Positions 40,936 to 49,685 of a stretch of 64,000 nucleotides of DNA are shown here, in pieces. Within the stretch, counting starts at the first letter, position 1. Every line of letters begins with the position of its first letter. Made by a program: the position numbers and the translations under genes. Source of the DNA: Glycomyces lechevalierae (GTDB lineage Bacteria; Actinomycetota; Actinomycetes; Mycobacteriales; Micromonosporaceae). The stretch lies in assembly GCF_027622945.1 (NCBI RefSeq), contig NZ_JAPZVQ010000008.1:6413-70412 (forward strand). The letters are read 5' to 3'. Under the pieces are notes generated by a model. The model was not told the DNA's origin. It did not search any database and worked only from the letters and a program-made list of their open reading frames with translations.

Positions 40936-40959
40936 GGCGAAGCTTGCGAGCCGTAAATC
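40936..40959 (+). repeat. 24-nt dispersed element in a divergent promoter region
   Basis: GGCGAAGCTTGCGAGCCGTA followed by AATC. It ends 9 bp before the TACCCT box of the gene at 40982, so it overlaps where its -35 region would be. Confidence 0.75.
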
Positions 40960-40968
40960 GGTACGGCG

Positions 40969-40974
40969 TACCCT
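40969..40974 (+). promoter_or_regulatory. -10 box TACCCT of a leaderless gene
   Basis: TACCCT ends 7 nt before the GTG at 40982. Confidence 0.55.
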
Positions 40975-40981
40975 GGGGGGC

Positions 40982-41782
40982 GTGACCCAGTCCGTCCCGG
41001 TTCTGCTGTCGACCACCTCCGTCTACCCGGAGCCCACCGCCGTCGGTTTCGAGCTCGCCGCCGAGCTCGGCTACGACGGGGTGGAGCTGATGGTGTTCAC
41101 CGACCGGGTCTCGCAGGACCCGGCGGCGGCCGCCAGCCTCGCCAAGCACTACGGCGTGAAGATCGGCGCGGTCCACGCGCCGTGCCTGCTCGTGACGCAG
41201 CGGGTGTGGAGTTCTGACCCCTGGACGCGGCTGCGGCGGTCGGTGCAGGCCGCCGAGTACCTGGACTCGCCGACGGTGGTGATCCACCCGCCGTTCTCGT
41301 GGCAGAAGGAGTACGCGTCGAAGTTCTCGACGGTGCTCGACGGGCTGAAGGTCCGCTACCCGCACGTGACGATCGCGGTCGAGAACATGTTCCCGCTCAA
41401 GCTCGGCAAGCGGAAGCTCGTGCCGTACCGGCCGCACTGGGACCCGACCCGGCACGGGTACGACTCGTACACGCTCGACCTCTCGCACTGCGCGGCGTCG
41501 GGCGCGGACGCGATCGCGATGGCCGAGCGGATGGGCAAGGGCCTCAGGCACATCCACCTGTGCGACGGCACCGAGCCGGGCGCGGACCAGCACCTCGTGC
41601 CGGGCCGCGGGACGCAGCCGTGCGCGGAGCTGCTCGGCTCGCTGGGCGCCTCGGACTGGGACGGGTCGATCACCGTCGAGGTGAGCACCCGCAAGAGCGG
41701 CAACCGGACCCGCCGGGCCGAGGACCTGTACGAGTCGCTGAAGTTCGCGAAGGACGCGCTCATCGCCGACCGCCCCGCGTAG
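40982..41782 (+). CDS. Xylose isomerase-like TIM-barrel (sugar phosphate isomerase/epimerase family)
   Basis: This 266-residue protein has the AP_endonuc_2/xylose-isomerase-like barrel. Metal-site and fold markers are ELGYDGVELMVFTD (strand 2 Glu), VIHPPFSWQ, AVENMFP (metal Glu), TLDLSHCAASG (Asp–His pair), RHIHLCDG and TVEVSTR (last metal Glu). Members isomerise or epimerise sugars, inositols or hydroxypyruvate; the substrate here is unknown. GTG start fits the TACCCT box. It lies just upstream of the acidic-glycan genes but has its own promoter. Confidence 0.82.
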   Translation: MTQSVPVLLSTTSVYPEPTAVGFELAAELGYDGVELMVFTDRVSQDPAAAASLAKHYGVKIGAVHAPCLLVTQRVWSSDPWTRLRRSVQAAEYLDSPTVVIHPPFSWQKEYASKFSTVLDGLKVRYPHVTIAVENMFPLKLGKRKLVPYRPHWDPTRHGYDSYTLDLSHCAASGADAIAMAERMGKGLRHIHLCDGTEPGADQHLVPGRGTQPCAELLGSLGASDWDGSITVEVSTRKSGNRTRRAEDLYESLKFAKDALIADRPA

Positions 41783-41826
41783 CGGTCCCCCCGACGCGGC
41801 AACCTGTTCCCGTCCTGTCGCGTTTG

Positions 41827-41832
41827 TATTAT
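41827..41832 (+). promoter_or_regulatory. Promoter with GCGTTTGTATTATC before the Stealth gene
   Basis: TATTAT lies 55 bp before ATG 41888. GCGTTTGTATTATC is nearly identical to GCGTCTGTATTATC at 43707–43721, which lies the same distance from the next gene's start. Confidence 0.5.
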
Positions 41833-41887
41833 CTGGAGGGCCACAGCGCCGTTCACCCCCTGCCATCGCCCATTTCGAGGAGTACGG

Positions 41888-43630
41888 ATGCCCAAGGAGC
41901 AGCGGAGCCCGGTCGCAAGGATGCGCCGGGCCGCGGGGCGGCTCTTGCCCGCGTCGCTCAAGGCGAAGCGGGCCGCGCGGGCCCGTGAGGGCAGCGCCGC
42001 GCCGCGCCGGGCCGCGCTCCTCGCCCGCGACGCCGGGCTGGGCGCGTTCGAACGCGACGGCGCCGCACTCGTGGGCCGCCGGGTCGAGCACTTCACCGCC
42101 GCCGAAGCCGCCGAGGCGAACCTGCGGCTCGTCGTGGACGTCGCCGAGGCGGCCGGGCTCGCGTACTTCCTGATCCGCGGCAACGCGCCCGAGCGGTACA
42201 CGGTCGGGCTGCGGCGCGCGGACAAGAAGGCGTTCCTCGAGGCGATGCGCGAGCGCCACGGCGACTCGGAGCTGTACGTGGCCCGCGCGAGCCGCGCCGG
42301 GAACCTCACGGCCGGGCCCGCGCTGTACGCCGAAGGCGCACTGCCCGCGCAGGTCAAGAGCTCAATGAGTCTCCGCTACGGCCGGTTCCTGCTCGGCCCC
42401 GAAGGCCAGTGCCTGGCCGGGCTCGAGTACGGGTGCGACGTCGAGTTCTGGTCCGACGGCGAGGACTTCGCCGCGCACCCCGACTACGCCGAGCGGATCG
42501 ACCGCGTCAAGGTCCTCATCCCCAAGGCCCTCTTCGCCGGGACCTGGGTCGCGCCGCGCCCCAACAGGGTCGCGGACGTGCTGCCCGCCGAGGCCCGCAA
42601 GGCCGCCACGCTGATCGTGGGCGAGCACAAGTACCCGACGTTCGAGCCGTTCACGCGCAAGCTCATCGACGACGTGGACTTCCCCGTCGACGCGGTCTAC
42701 ATGTGGGTCGACGGGTCCGACCCGGCCTGGGCCGCGAAGCGCGCCGCGCACTCGGGGGACGCGGCCTCCGGCTCCGCCGCCGAGGGGCACGCGCACCTCG
42801 CCGGCGCCTCCCGGTACACCGACCGGGACGAGCTCAAGTACTCCCTGCGCTCGCTCCACACCTTCGCGCCCTACCTGCGGAACATCTACATCGTCACCGC
42901 CGGGCAGACCCCCGCCTGGCTCGACCCGGACGCGCCCGGCGTCCGCGTGGTCGACCACAGCGAGATCTTCGCGGACACGAGCGCGCTCCCGGTGTTCAAC
43001 TCGCACGCGATCACCACGCAGCTCCACCGCATCCCCGGCCTCGCCGACCACTACCTCATCCTCAACGACGACGTGTTCTTCGGCGCCGCCAGCCGCCCCG
43101 AGCAGTTCTTCCACGCCAGCGGCATCGCACGGGTCCCGTTCTCCTCCATGCAGATCGGACTCGGCGAAGGCCGCCCCGAGGACTCGGCGCCGAACCTCGC
43201 CGGCCGCAACGCCCGGCGGCTGCTCGAAGCCGACTTCGGACGGCTCGTCACGAACAAGTTCAAGCACGTGCCGCACCCGCAACTGCGCGAGGTCGCACTC
43301 GAACTGGAGGCCCGCTACCCCGACGCCGTCGCCGCCACGGCCCGCTCCCGCTTCCGCGACCCGGCCGACATCGAGTTCGCCGGGCTCCTCCACCACTACT
43401 CGGTCCTCACCGGCCGCGGCGTGCCCGGCGCGTCCAAGCTCATGTACGTCGACGTGGCCTCCGCCGACGCGCCCGCCAAGCTCGCGGCGCTCGAGACCCG
43501 GCGTGACGCGGAGTTCTTCTGCGTCAACGACGTCGACACCCCGCCCGAACGGGAGGCCGAGATCGACGCGATGGTGCGCGGGTTCCTCGAGCGCTACTTC
43601 CCGTTCCCGTCACCGTACGAACGGCGCTGA
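41888..43630 (+). CDS. Stealth family protein (capsule polysaccharide phosphotransferase)
   Basis: This 580-residue protein carries the Stealth conserved regions. CR1 is PVDAVYMWVDGSDPAW (about residue 268) and CR2 runs from YTDRDELKYSLRSLHTFAPY through IYIVTAGQTPAWL to YLILNDDVFFG. CR3 follows around FGRLVTNKFKHVPHPQL, and a CR4-like tail ends the protein. Stealth proteins transfer hexose-1-phosphate (from UDP-sugars) to build phosphodiester-linked glycans. The N-terminal 260 residues are extra and of unknown role. Its promoter matches that of the following aminotransferase operon, which suggests a shared polymer. Confidence 0.9.
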   Translation: MPKEQRSPVARMRRAAGRLLPASLKAKRAARAREGSAAPRRAALLARDAGLGAFERDGAALVGRRVEHFTAAEAAEANLRLVVDVAEAAGLAYFLIRGNAPERYTVGLRRADKKAFLEAMRERHGDSELYVARASRAGNLTAGPALYAEGALPAQVKSSMSLRYGRFLLGPEGQCLAGLEYGCDVEFWSDGEDFAAHPDYAERIDRVKVLIPKALFAGTWVAPRPNRVADVLPAEARKAATLIVGEHKYPTFEPFTRKLIDDVDFPVDAVYMWVDGSDPAWAAKRAAHSGDAASGSAAEGHAHLAGASRYTDRDELKYSLRSLHTFAPYLRNIYIVTAGQTPAWLDPDAPGVRVVDHSEIFADTSALPVFNSHAITTQLHRIPGLADHYLILNDDVFFGAASRPEQFFHASGIARVPFSSMQIGLGEGRPEDSAPNLAGRNARRLLEADFGRLVTNKFKHVPHPQLREVALELEARYPDAVAATARSRFRDPADIEFAGLLHHYSVLTGRGVPGASKLMYVDVASADAPAKLAALETRRDAEFFCVNDVDTPPEREAEIDAMVRGFLERYFPFPSPYERR

Positions 43631-43714
43631 ACGACCCCGTTCACGCCCCGGTTCCCTGTTCAGAACCTGGTCGCTTCCTCGGGTTCTGCGTCAATTAACC
43701 GAATATTGCGTCTG

Positions 43715-43720
43715 TATTAT
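43715..43720 (+). promoter_or_regulatory. Promoter with GCGTCTGTATTATC before the aminosugar operon
   Basis: TATTAT lies 52 bp before ATG 43773, and its 14-bp context matches the Stealth promoter at 41827 with one change. It probably drives the six-gene operon 43773–50666. Confidence 0.5.
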
Positions 43721-43772
43721 CGACGGCGCATCACCGAACGAAAGCCCGCGAATCACACCCCTGGGGGGACGA

Positions 43773-44864
43773 ATGTCAGACGAGCAGAGGGAGTTCATTC
43801 CCCCGGCGCGACCGCACATCGGCGAGGCCGAGATCGAGGCCGCCGTGCGCGTCCTGCGCAGCGGCATGGTCGTGCAGGGCCCCGAGGTGGCGGCCTTCGA
43901 AGAAGAGTTCACCAAGGTCTCCGGCACCGCCCACTGCGTCGCCGTCAACTCCGGCACCTCCGCGCTCCAGCTCGCGCTCCTCGCCATGGGCGTCGGCCCC
44001 GGCGACGAGGTGATCGTCCCCTCCTTCTCCTTCGCGGCCAGCGCCAACGCGGTGCGCCTCGTGGGCGCCGACCCGGTGTTCGCGGACATCGAGGCGGACT
44101 CGTTCAACATCGACCCCGACTCGGTCGCGTCCCTCATCGGGCCCAAGACCGTCGCGATCATGCCGGTGCACCTGTACGGCAACCCCGCGGACATGACCCG
44201 CCTGACCGCCCTCGCGGATCGGCACGGCCTGGCGATCCTCGAGGACGCCTGCCAGGCGCACGGCGCGCAGGTCGACGGGAAGCCGGTCGGCTCCTTCGGG
44301 AAGGCCGGGACGTTCAGCTTCTATCCGACGAAGAACATGCACTCGCTCGAGGGCGGCATGGTCTCCACCGACGACGCGCAGTTCGCGCGGACGCTGCGGC
44401 TGCTGCGCAACCAGGGCATGGAGCAGCGGTACGCGAACGAGATCGTGGGCGCGAACATGCGCATGACGGACGTGTCCGCGGCGATCGGGCGGGTGCAGCT
44501 CGGCCAGCTGGACGCGTGGACGGAGCAGCGGCGGGCGAACGCCGCGCGTTTCGACGCGGAGTTGAAGACCGTGGTCACGCCGCCCGTGGCGGCCGGGGCG
44601 CGGCACATCTACCACCAGTACACGGTGCGCGTTGATGCGGCCGAGCGCGACAGTGCGCTGGCGCAGTTGAAGGACGCGGGGGTCGGTTCCGCCGTGTACT
44701 ACCCGACGCCGATCCACAAGCTCATCCCGTACGCGCACATGGACGTCGACCTGCCGGTGACGGACCGTGCGGCCGCCGAGGTCCTGTCGATCCCGGTCCA
44801 TCCGTCCCTCACCGAGGGCGACCTCGACCGCGTCATCGCCGCGGTGAACGCATTGGAGCTCTAG
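43773..44864 (+). CDS. DegT/DnrJ/EryC1 sugar aminotransferase (WbpE-like)
   Basis: This 363-residue PLP enzyme fits transamination at C3 of a UDP-3-keto-glucuronic acid. PLP contacts visible are NSGTSALQLAL, the PLP-binding Asp in LEDACQAHGA and the Schiff-base Lys in FSFYPTKNMHSLEGG (about residue 187). IYHQYTVR and PTPIHKL complete the family pattern. ATG 43773 follows a GGGGGGA ribosome site. It is the first gene of an operon with the oxidoreductase (2 bp gap), an unknown protein and a UDP-GlcNAc-type dehydrogenase, the Wbp set of Pseudomonas O5, which supports the step assignment. Confidence 0.88.
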   Translation: MSDEQREFIPPARPHIGEAEIEAAVRVLRSGMVVQGPEVAAFEEEFTKVSGTAHCVAVNSGTSALQLALLAMGVGPGDEVIVPSFSFAASANAVRLVGADPVFADIEADSFNIDPDSVASLIGPKTVAIMPVHLYGNPADMTRLTALADRHGLAILEDACQAHGAQVDGKPVGSFGKAGTFSFYPTKNMHSLEGGMVSTDDAQFARTLRLLRNQGMEQRYANEIVGANMRMTDVSAAIGRVQLGQLDAWTEQRRANAARFDAELKTVVTPPVAAGARHIYHQYTVRVDAAERDSALAQLKDAGVGSAVYYPTPIHKLIPYAHMDVDLPVTDRAAAEVLSIPVHPSLTEGDLDRVIAAVNALEL

Positions 44865-44866
44865 CA

Positions 44867-45892
44867 GTGACCGATTCGCAGCTTCGCGCGGGCCTGGTCG
44901 GCCTGGGGGCGATGGGCCGCAACCACGCCCGTGTCCTGAACGCCCTTGAAGGCGTCGATCTGGTGGCGGTGGCGGACCCGGTGGCGGACGCGGCGTCGCT
45001 GCCGTCCGGGGTGGGTCTGGTGGCGGGGGTCGAGGACCTGATCGCGCTGGGCGTGGACTATGTGGTCGTGGCGTGCCCGACGGCGTACCACGAGCAGGTG
45101 GGTCTGGCGCTCGCCGACGCGGGTGTGCATGCGCTGATCGAGAAGCCGTTGGCGCACACGGCGGAGGCGTCGGTGCGGTTGGCGGCGGCGTTCGAGGCCG
45201 CGGGCCTGGTCGCGGGCGTGGGGCACATCGAGCGGTTCAACCCGGCGGTCGCTTCGCTGCGGGAGCGGTTGAAGGCGGGTGAGCTGGGGGAGATCCTGCA
45301 GGTGGTGACGCGCCGCCAGGGTCCGTTCCCGGGGCGCATCGCGGATGTGGGCGTGGTGAAGGACCTGGCGACGCACGACATCGACCTGACGGGGTTCGTG
45401 ACGGGGCAGTCGTACCGGACGATCAGCGCGCAGACGGTGTCGCGGTCGGGTCGGGAGCACGAGGACATGATCGCGGCGGTCGGGCAGCTCTCGGGCGGTG
45501 CGATCGCGAACCACTCGGTGAACTGGCTGAGCCCGTTCAAGGAGCGCACGACGGTGGTCACGGGCGACCGGGGCTGCTTCGTGGCGGACACGTTGACGGC
45601 GGACCTGACGTTCTACGCGAACGGCGTGGTGGACACCGAGTGGGAGGCGATCAGCAACTTCCGGGGCGTCTCGGAGGGTGACATGATCCGGTACGCGATC
45701 CGCAAGCGCGAGCCGCTGCTGGTGGAGCACGAGCACTTCCGCGACGCGGTGCTGGGGAAGCCGAACGACATCGTGGACCTGCGGCGCGGGGCGATGACGG
45801 TGGAGGTCTCGGAGATGATGCTGCGGTCGGCGGCGACGGGGCAGACCGTCGCGCTCGACCCGTCTGCCCTGGACAGCGCCGGATCGCGATGA
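44867..45892 (+). CDS. Gfo/Idh/MocA oxidoreductase (WbpB-like 3-dehydrogenase)
   Basis: This 341-residue NAD(P)-dependent enzyme would oxidise C3 of UDP-GlcNAcA to the keto sugar used by the upstream aminotransferase. GLVGLGAMGRNHARVL is the Rossmann motif, and EKPLAHT contains the conserved Lys of the family's EKP motif. GHIERFNPAV and DLATHDIDL (catalytic-His region) match WbpB-type relatives. GTG start lies 2 bp after the aminotransferase stop; its own stop overlaps the next start (ATGA). Confidence 0.87.
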   Translation: MTDSQLRAGLVGLGAMGRNHARVLNALEGVDLVAVADPVADAASLPSGVGLVAGVEDLIALGVDYVVVACPTAYHEQVGLALADAGVHALIEKPLAHTAEASVRLAAAFEAAGLVAGVGHIERFNPAVASLRERLKAGELGEILQVVTRRQGPFPGRIADVGVVKDLATHDIDLTGFVTGQSYRTISAQTVSRSGREHEDMIAAVGQLSGGAIANHSVNWLSPFKERTTVVTGDRGCFVADTLTADLTFYANGVVDTEWEAISNFRGVSEGDMIRYAIRKREPLLVEHEHFRDAVLGKPNDIVDLRRGAMTVEVSEMMLRSAATGQTVALDPSALDSAGSR

Positions 45893-46839
45893 ACGAGACG
45901 ACCCCTCCCGCGGCGACGCTGGTCTCCGAGCCCGCGGAGTGCGTCGCGGCCGCGGCGCGGATCCTCGCTTCGGCGGACGGCCCGGACCGGGACGAGCTGG
46001 TCTTCGGGGCTTTCGCGTCCGAGGTCGCGGAGGCTTTGCAGCCGCATGCGCTGGCGGTCGACGCCGGTGAGCGCGCGAAGTGCTGGACGGCGGTCGCCGA
46101 GTTGGCGGACGCGCATTTGAGCGAGGAGCTGCGGTTGCGGCTGCCGACGGAGCCGCGGGTGCGGGTCTCGTTGGCGCAGCACCGGGACCATGCGCTGCTG
46201 GAGGCGGCGGTCGCGTTGGAGGCGCCCGGTTTCCTGTTGGAGGACGGGCGGCTGTTCGCGCGGTACCCGGGGTTCCGGGAGGAGCCGCACGGGCTGGCGG
46301 ACGAGTGGTTCGAGGTGGTCGCGGAGCAGGTGACGGTGCCGCTCGCGAAGGGCCTCAGGCCGCGGTATCTGGTGTGGACGGGCGTGAGGCGCTCGGACTA
46401 CTGCCTGGAGTATTCGTTCTTCGTGCCGGTGGAAGGCCTTGGGGCTGAAGCGGTGCGGGTCGGTGTGGACCGGCTCGCGAAGGGCAGGTCGCCGCGGAAG
46501 CGCCGTGCGGTCGAGGCCGCGTCGGCGCCGGCGTTCGATGTGGACGCCGCGGTGGAGGTGCGCGCCGAGGGCGCGGTCACCGTGGTCACGGCGCGGCTGC
46601 GGACCGAGGAGTTGACGGGGCGCGGCGCGGGCCGCTGGTCGCTGCGGGCCCGTGTGACGCTCCTGGGCTTCACGTACGATCTGCCGCTGAAGGCCCCGCG
46701 CGGGTACTTCCAGCGGCTCGGCATGCCGATCGGGCTCGCCGTCGAGTACGGCGGGCACCGGAGCCTGGCCGTCAGGGTCGACGAGCGGGCCACGTGGCGG
46801 GGTCTCTCCCGTCTTCGAGTACTGGACTTCAGAAAGTGA
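45889..46839 (+). CDS. Unknown protein in the diamino-uronate operon
   Basis: This 316-residue soluble protein has no recognised family. It is coupled to both neighbours (ATGA overlap upstream, TGATG downstream), so it is likely expressed in fixed ratio with the sugar enzymes. The N-terminal 130 residues are helical and acidic. A conserved-looking core has KGLRPRYLVWTGVRRSDYC, then alternating strands to a basic end (GLSRLRVLDFRK). It is neither a Rossmann enzyme nor a transferase by motif. It could be an accessory, modifying or scaffold protein of this pathway. Confidence 0.6.
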   Translation: MNETTPPAATLVSEPAECVAAAARILASADGPDRDELVFGAFASEVAEALQPHALAVDAGERAKCWTAVAELADAHLSEELRLRLPTEPRVRVSLAQHRDHALLEAAVALEAPGFLLEDGRLFARYPGFREEPHGLADEWFEVVAEQVTVPLAKGLRPRYLVWTGVRRSDYCLEYSFFVPVEGLGAEAVRVGVDRLAKGRSPRKRRAVEAASAPAFDVDAAVEVRAEGAVTVVTARLRTEELTGRGAGRWSLRARVTLLGFTYDLPLKAPRGYFQRLGMPIGLAVEYGGHRSLAVRVDERATWRGLSRLRVLDFRK

Positions 46840-48131
46840 TGCGTGAGATGCGGATCTGTGTCGTCGCCATGGGGAAGATCGGGCTGCCGCTGGCGGTCCA
46901 GTTCGCGACTAAGGGCCACCGGGTCGTGGGGGCGGACGTCAACGCCCGGACCGTGCAGTCGGTCAACGACGGGGTCGAGCCGTTCCCGGGCGAGTACCGC
47001 CTCGCGGAGCTGTTGAAGGAGACGGTGACCTCGGGGCACCTGAAGGCCACGACGGACACCGCCGCGGCGGTGGCCGAGGCCGAGGCCGTGGTCATCGTGG
47101 TGCCGCTGTTCGTGGACGCGCAGGGCGTGCCGGACTTCGGGTGGATGGACGCGGCGACGAAGGCCGTCGCGGCCGGGCTCAAGCCGGGGACGCTCGTGTC
47201 GTACGAGACGACGCTGCCTGTGGGCACGACCCGGGACCGGTTCGGGCCGATGCTGGAGGCCGGTTCCGGCCTGACCGCCGGCGAGGACTTCCACCTGGTG
47301 TTCAGCCCCGAGCGGGTGCTGACGGGCCGGGTGTTCGCGGACCTGCGCCGCTACCCGAAGCTGGTGGGCGGCATCAACGAGGCGTCGGCCGCGGCCGGTG
47401 TCGCGTTCTACGAGGCCGTGCTCGACTTCGACGAGCGGGACGACCTGCCGCGCGCGAACGGCGTGTGGGACCTGGGGTCTTCGGAGGCCTCGGAGATGGC
47501 GAAGCTCGCGGAGACGACGTACCGGGACGTGAACATCGGGCTGGCGAACCAGTTCGCGCGGTTCGCGGACAAGCAGGGCCTGGACGTCATGAAGGTCATC
47601 GAGGCCTGCAACTCGCAGCCGTACAGCCACATCCACCGTCCCGGGATCGCCGTGGGCGGGCACTGCATCCCGATCTACCCGCAGATGTACCTGTGGAACG
47701 ACCCGGAGGCCACGGTGGTCCGGGCCGCGCGCGAGGCGAACGCCGGCATGCCGTCGTACGCGGTCGACGTGCTCGCCGCCGCGTATGGGGACCTCGCGGG
47801 CGCGAGCGTGCTCGTGCTGGGCGCGGCCTACCGCGGCGCCGTGAAGGAGACCGCGTTCTCGGGCGTGTTCCCGCTGGTCGAGTCGTTGCAGGCGAAGGGC
47901 GCGACGCCGTACGTGTCGGACCCGATGTACACGGCCGAGGAGCTCGAGGCGGAGGGCCTGCCCGCGCACCGCGGCGAGGCCGTGACGGCCGCTGTCGTCC
48001 AGGCCGACCACGACGAGTACCGTACGCTGGCCCCTGCGGACCTTCCCGAGGTCACGGTGCTGCTCGACGGCCGCCGGATCACCGACCCCGCCGCCTGGGA
48101 GGGCCGCGAGCACATCGTGCTCGGCAGCTGA
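46839..48131 (+). CDS. UDP-N-acetylglucosamine 6-dehydrogenase-like (WbpA type)
   Basis: This 430-residue nucleotide-sugar dehydrogenase would oxidise C6 of UDP-GlcNAc to UDP-GlcNAcA, the first step of the route encoded here. CVVAMGKIGLPLAVQFA is the Rossmann motif, SYETTLPVGTTR and FSPERVLTGRVF are family blocks, and the catalytic Cys is in GIAVGGHCIPIYPQ (about residue 275). The start is either ATG 46839 (overlapping the previous TGA) or ATG 46848. It differs from the dehydrogenase at 188 in several blocks, so they are paralogues rather than copies. Confidence 0.88.
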   Translation: MREMRICVVAMGKIGLPLAVQFATKGHRVVGADVNARTVQSVNDGVEPFPGEYRLAELLKETVTSGHLKATTDTAAAVAEAEAVVIVVPLFVDAQGVPDFGWMDAATKAVAAGLKPGTLVSYETTLPVGTTRDRFGPMLEAGSGLTAGEDFHLVFSPERVLTGRVFADLRRYPKLVGGINEASAAAGVAFYEAVLDFDERDDLPRANGVWDLGSSEASEMAKLAETTYRDVNIGLANQFARFADKQGLDVMKVIEACNSQPYSHIHRPGIAVGGHCIPIYPQMYLWNDPEATVVRAAREANAGMPSYAVDVLAAAYGDLAGASVLVLGAAYRGAVKETAFSGVFPLVESLQAKGATPYVSDPMYTAEELEAEGLPAHRGEAVTAAVVQADHDEYRTLAPADLPEVTVLLDGRRITDPAAWEGREHIVLGS

Positions 48132-48157
48132 TCCCCCGGAAGGCAGGAATCATCGAC

Positions 48158-49666
48158 ATGGAGTCCGCGCAAGGCCGCGCCCGCGTGGTCATGGTGGTCC
48201 CCAACCGGATCGACGGGGACTCCCGCGTGCAGAAGGCGGCGGCCTCGATGGCCGCCGCCGGGTGGGAGACGCATCTCGTCGGCGTGTCCGTGACCGGTGC
48301 GCAGGACCCGTACGTGCAGGACGGCGCCCACATCCACAAGATCCCGCTGCCGAAGATGGACCCGCCGCGGTCCCTGCGGCGGCACCTGGCGGCCTGGCGG
48401 TACCCGTTCGCGTACTCGGACCTCGCGCTCGCCAAGAAGCGCGAACGGCACTTGAAGGCGGCGCGGCTCGAACTCGACGCGCTGCGCGGGGGGACCCGCG
48501 CCCGCGGCGGGATCCGGCTGCCGTTCGTCGTGCACCGGGCCGGCCGCAAACTCGAGCGGGCCTGGGTGGGCGGCCGCGTCCGCCGGACCAAGGCCCGCGA
48601 GCAGTACTTGAAGCGCGAGGGGCGCCTGGAGCGCATCGAGCGCCGCTGGTGGGGCCTGCTCCTCGGCGACCGGGCCTGGCGGCGGCTCGACGTCAACATG
48701 CAGCGGTTCGAGCTGGCGTTCCGGCCCGAGATCCTGCGGCTCGAACCGGACCTGCTCCACGCCCACGACGCCTATTCGATCGGCGTGTGCGTGCGCGCCG
48801 CCGAGCAGCTGCGCCGCTGGGGCAAGACCGTGAAGGTCGTGTACGACGCGCACGAGTTCGTGCCCGGGCACGAAGGGCTCGAACCGAACAAGCTCGAAGC
48901 GCAGTCGCGGTGGGAGCGGCAGTACCTGCCCGGCGCGGACGCCGTCGTCACCGTCTCGCACCCGCTCGCGAAGCTCCTCCAGGAGCGCCACGGCCTCGAC
49001 CGCGAGCCGTCCGTGGTGTACAACGCGCCGCTCGCGCATCCCGCGCCCCGCCCTGACCCCGGTGACCTGCGCAGCGACCTCGGCCTCGACGAGCACACGC
49101 CGCTCGCGGTCTACATCGGCTGGGCCTCCCCGGAACGCCAGCTCGAGGTCATGATCGAGGCCGCCCGGCTCGTGCCCGACCTGCATCTCGCGTTCATGGT
49201 CAGCCGCCACGACACCAACCCGTACGTCAAGAAGCTCCAGGCCCTCGGCGAGGAGCACGGGATCGCCGACCGGCTCCACTTCCGCGGCTACGTCGCTTAC
49301 GAGGACCTGCCGCGGTTCATCTCGACCGCCGACATGGGCATCCACCCGATGCCGACCGGCTCGGTCAACCATGAGATCGCGCTGCCCAACAAGTTCTTCG
49401 AGTACTGCCACGCGCGGCTGCCCCTCATCGTCACCACCGTGAAGACCCTCTCCGCGGAGGTGCGGCGCCTCGGCAACGGCGAGGTCTTCACCTCCGGCGA
49501 CCCCCGCAGCCTCGCCGCCGCGATGGAGCGGATCATCGCCGACGAGGACGGCTACCGCCGCGCCTACAAGGACCCGGCGCTGCTCGAGGAGTACTCGTGG
49601 GAGCACCAGGCCCGCGAGTACGTGCGCGTCTACGAGCGGCTCATCGGCCCCGCGCCCGCGGCGTGA
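48158..49666 (+). CDS. Family 4 glycosyltransferase (DGDSRVQK paralogue group)
   Basis: This 502-residue GT-B transferase begins RVVMVVPNRIDGDSRVQKAA, the shared signature of four genes in the window. An Arg/Lys-rich insertion of about 130 residues precedes YDAHEFVPGHEG. The C-terminal domain has YIGWASPERQLEVMIEAA and the EX7E-like MPTGSVNHEIALPNKFFEY donor site. It is closest to the gene at 57813; both have KIPxPKMDPPRxLRR and RWWxLLLGDR. The ATG at 48158 lies 26 bp after the dehydrogenase stop and has an AGGCAGG site. Fifth gene of the operon. Confidence 0.87.
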   Translation: MESAQGRARVVMVVPNRIDGDSRVQKAAASMAAAGWETHLVGVSVTGAQDPYVQDGAHIHKIPLPKMDPPRSLRRHLAAWRYPFAYSDLALAKKRERHLKAARLELDALRGGTRARGGIRLPFVVHRAGRKLERAWVGGRVRRTKAREQYLKREGRLERIERRWWGLLLGDRAWRRLDVNMQRFELAFRPEILRLEPDLLHAHDAYSIGVCVRAAEQLRRWGKTVKVVYDAHEFVPGHEGLEPNKLEAQSRWERQYLPGADAVVTVSHPLAKLLQERHGLDREPSVVYNAPLAHPAPRPDPGDLRSDLGLDEHTPLAVYIGWASPERQLEVMIEAARLVPDLHLAFMVSRHDTNPYVKKLQALGEEHGIADRLHFRGYVAYEDLPRFISTADMGIHPMPTGSVNHEIALPNKFFEYCHARLPLIVTTVKTLSAEVRRLGNGEVFTSGDPRSLAAAMERIIADEDGYRRAYKDPALLEEYSWEHQAREYVRVYERLIGPAPAA

Positions 49667-49685
49667 CCCCGACGAAGGAGAACCC

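Noticed and set aside
37456..41016. A 1186-codon minus-strand open frame spanning several genes
   Set aside because: It covers real plus-strand genes in antisense and has no domain motif outside the short true gene at 40029–40868, which is read in another frame.
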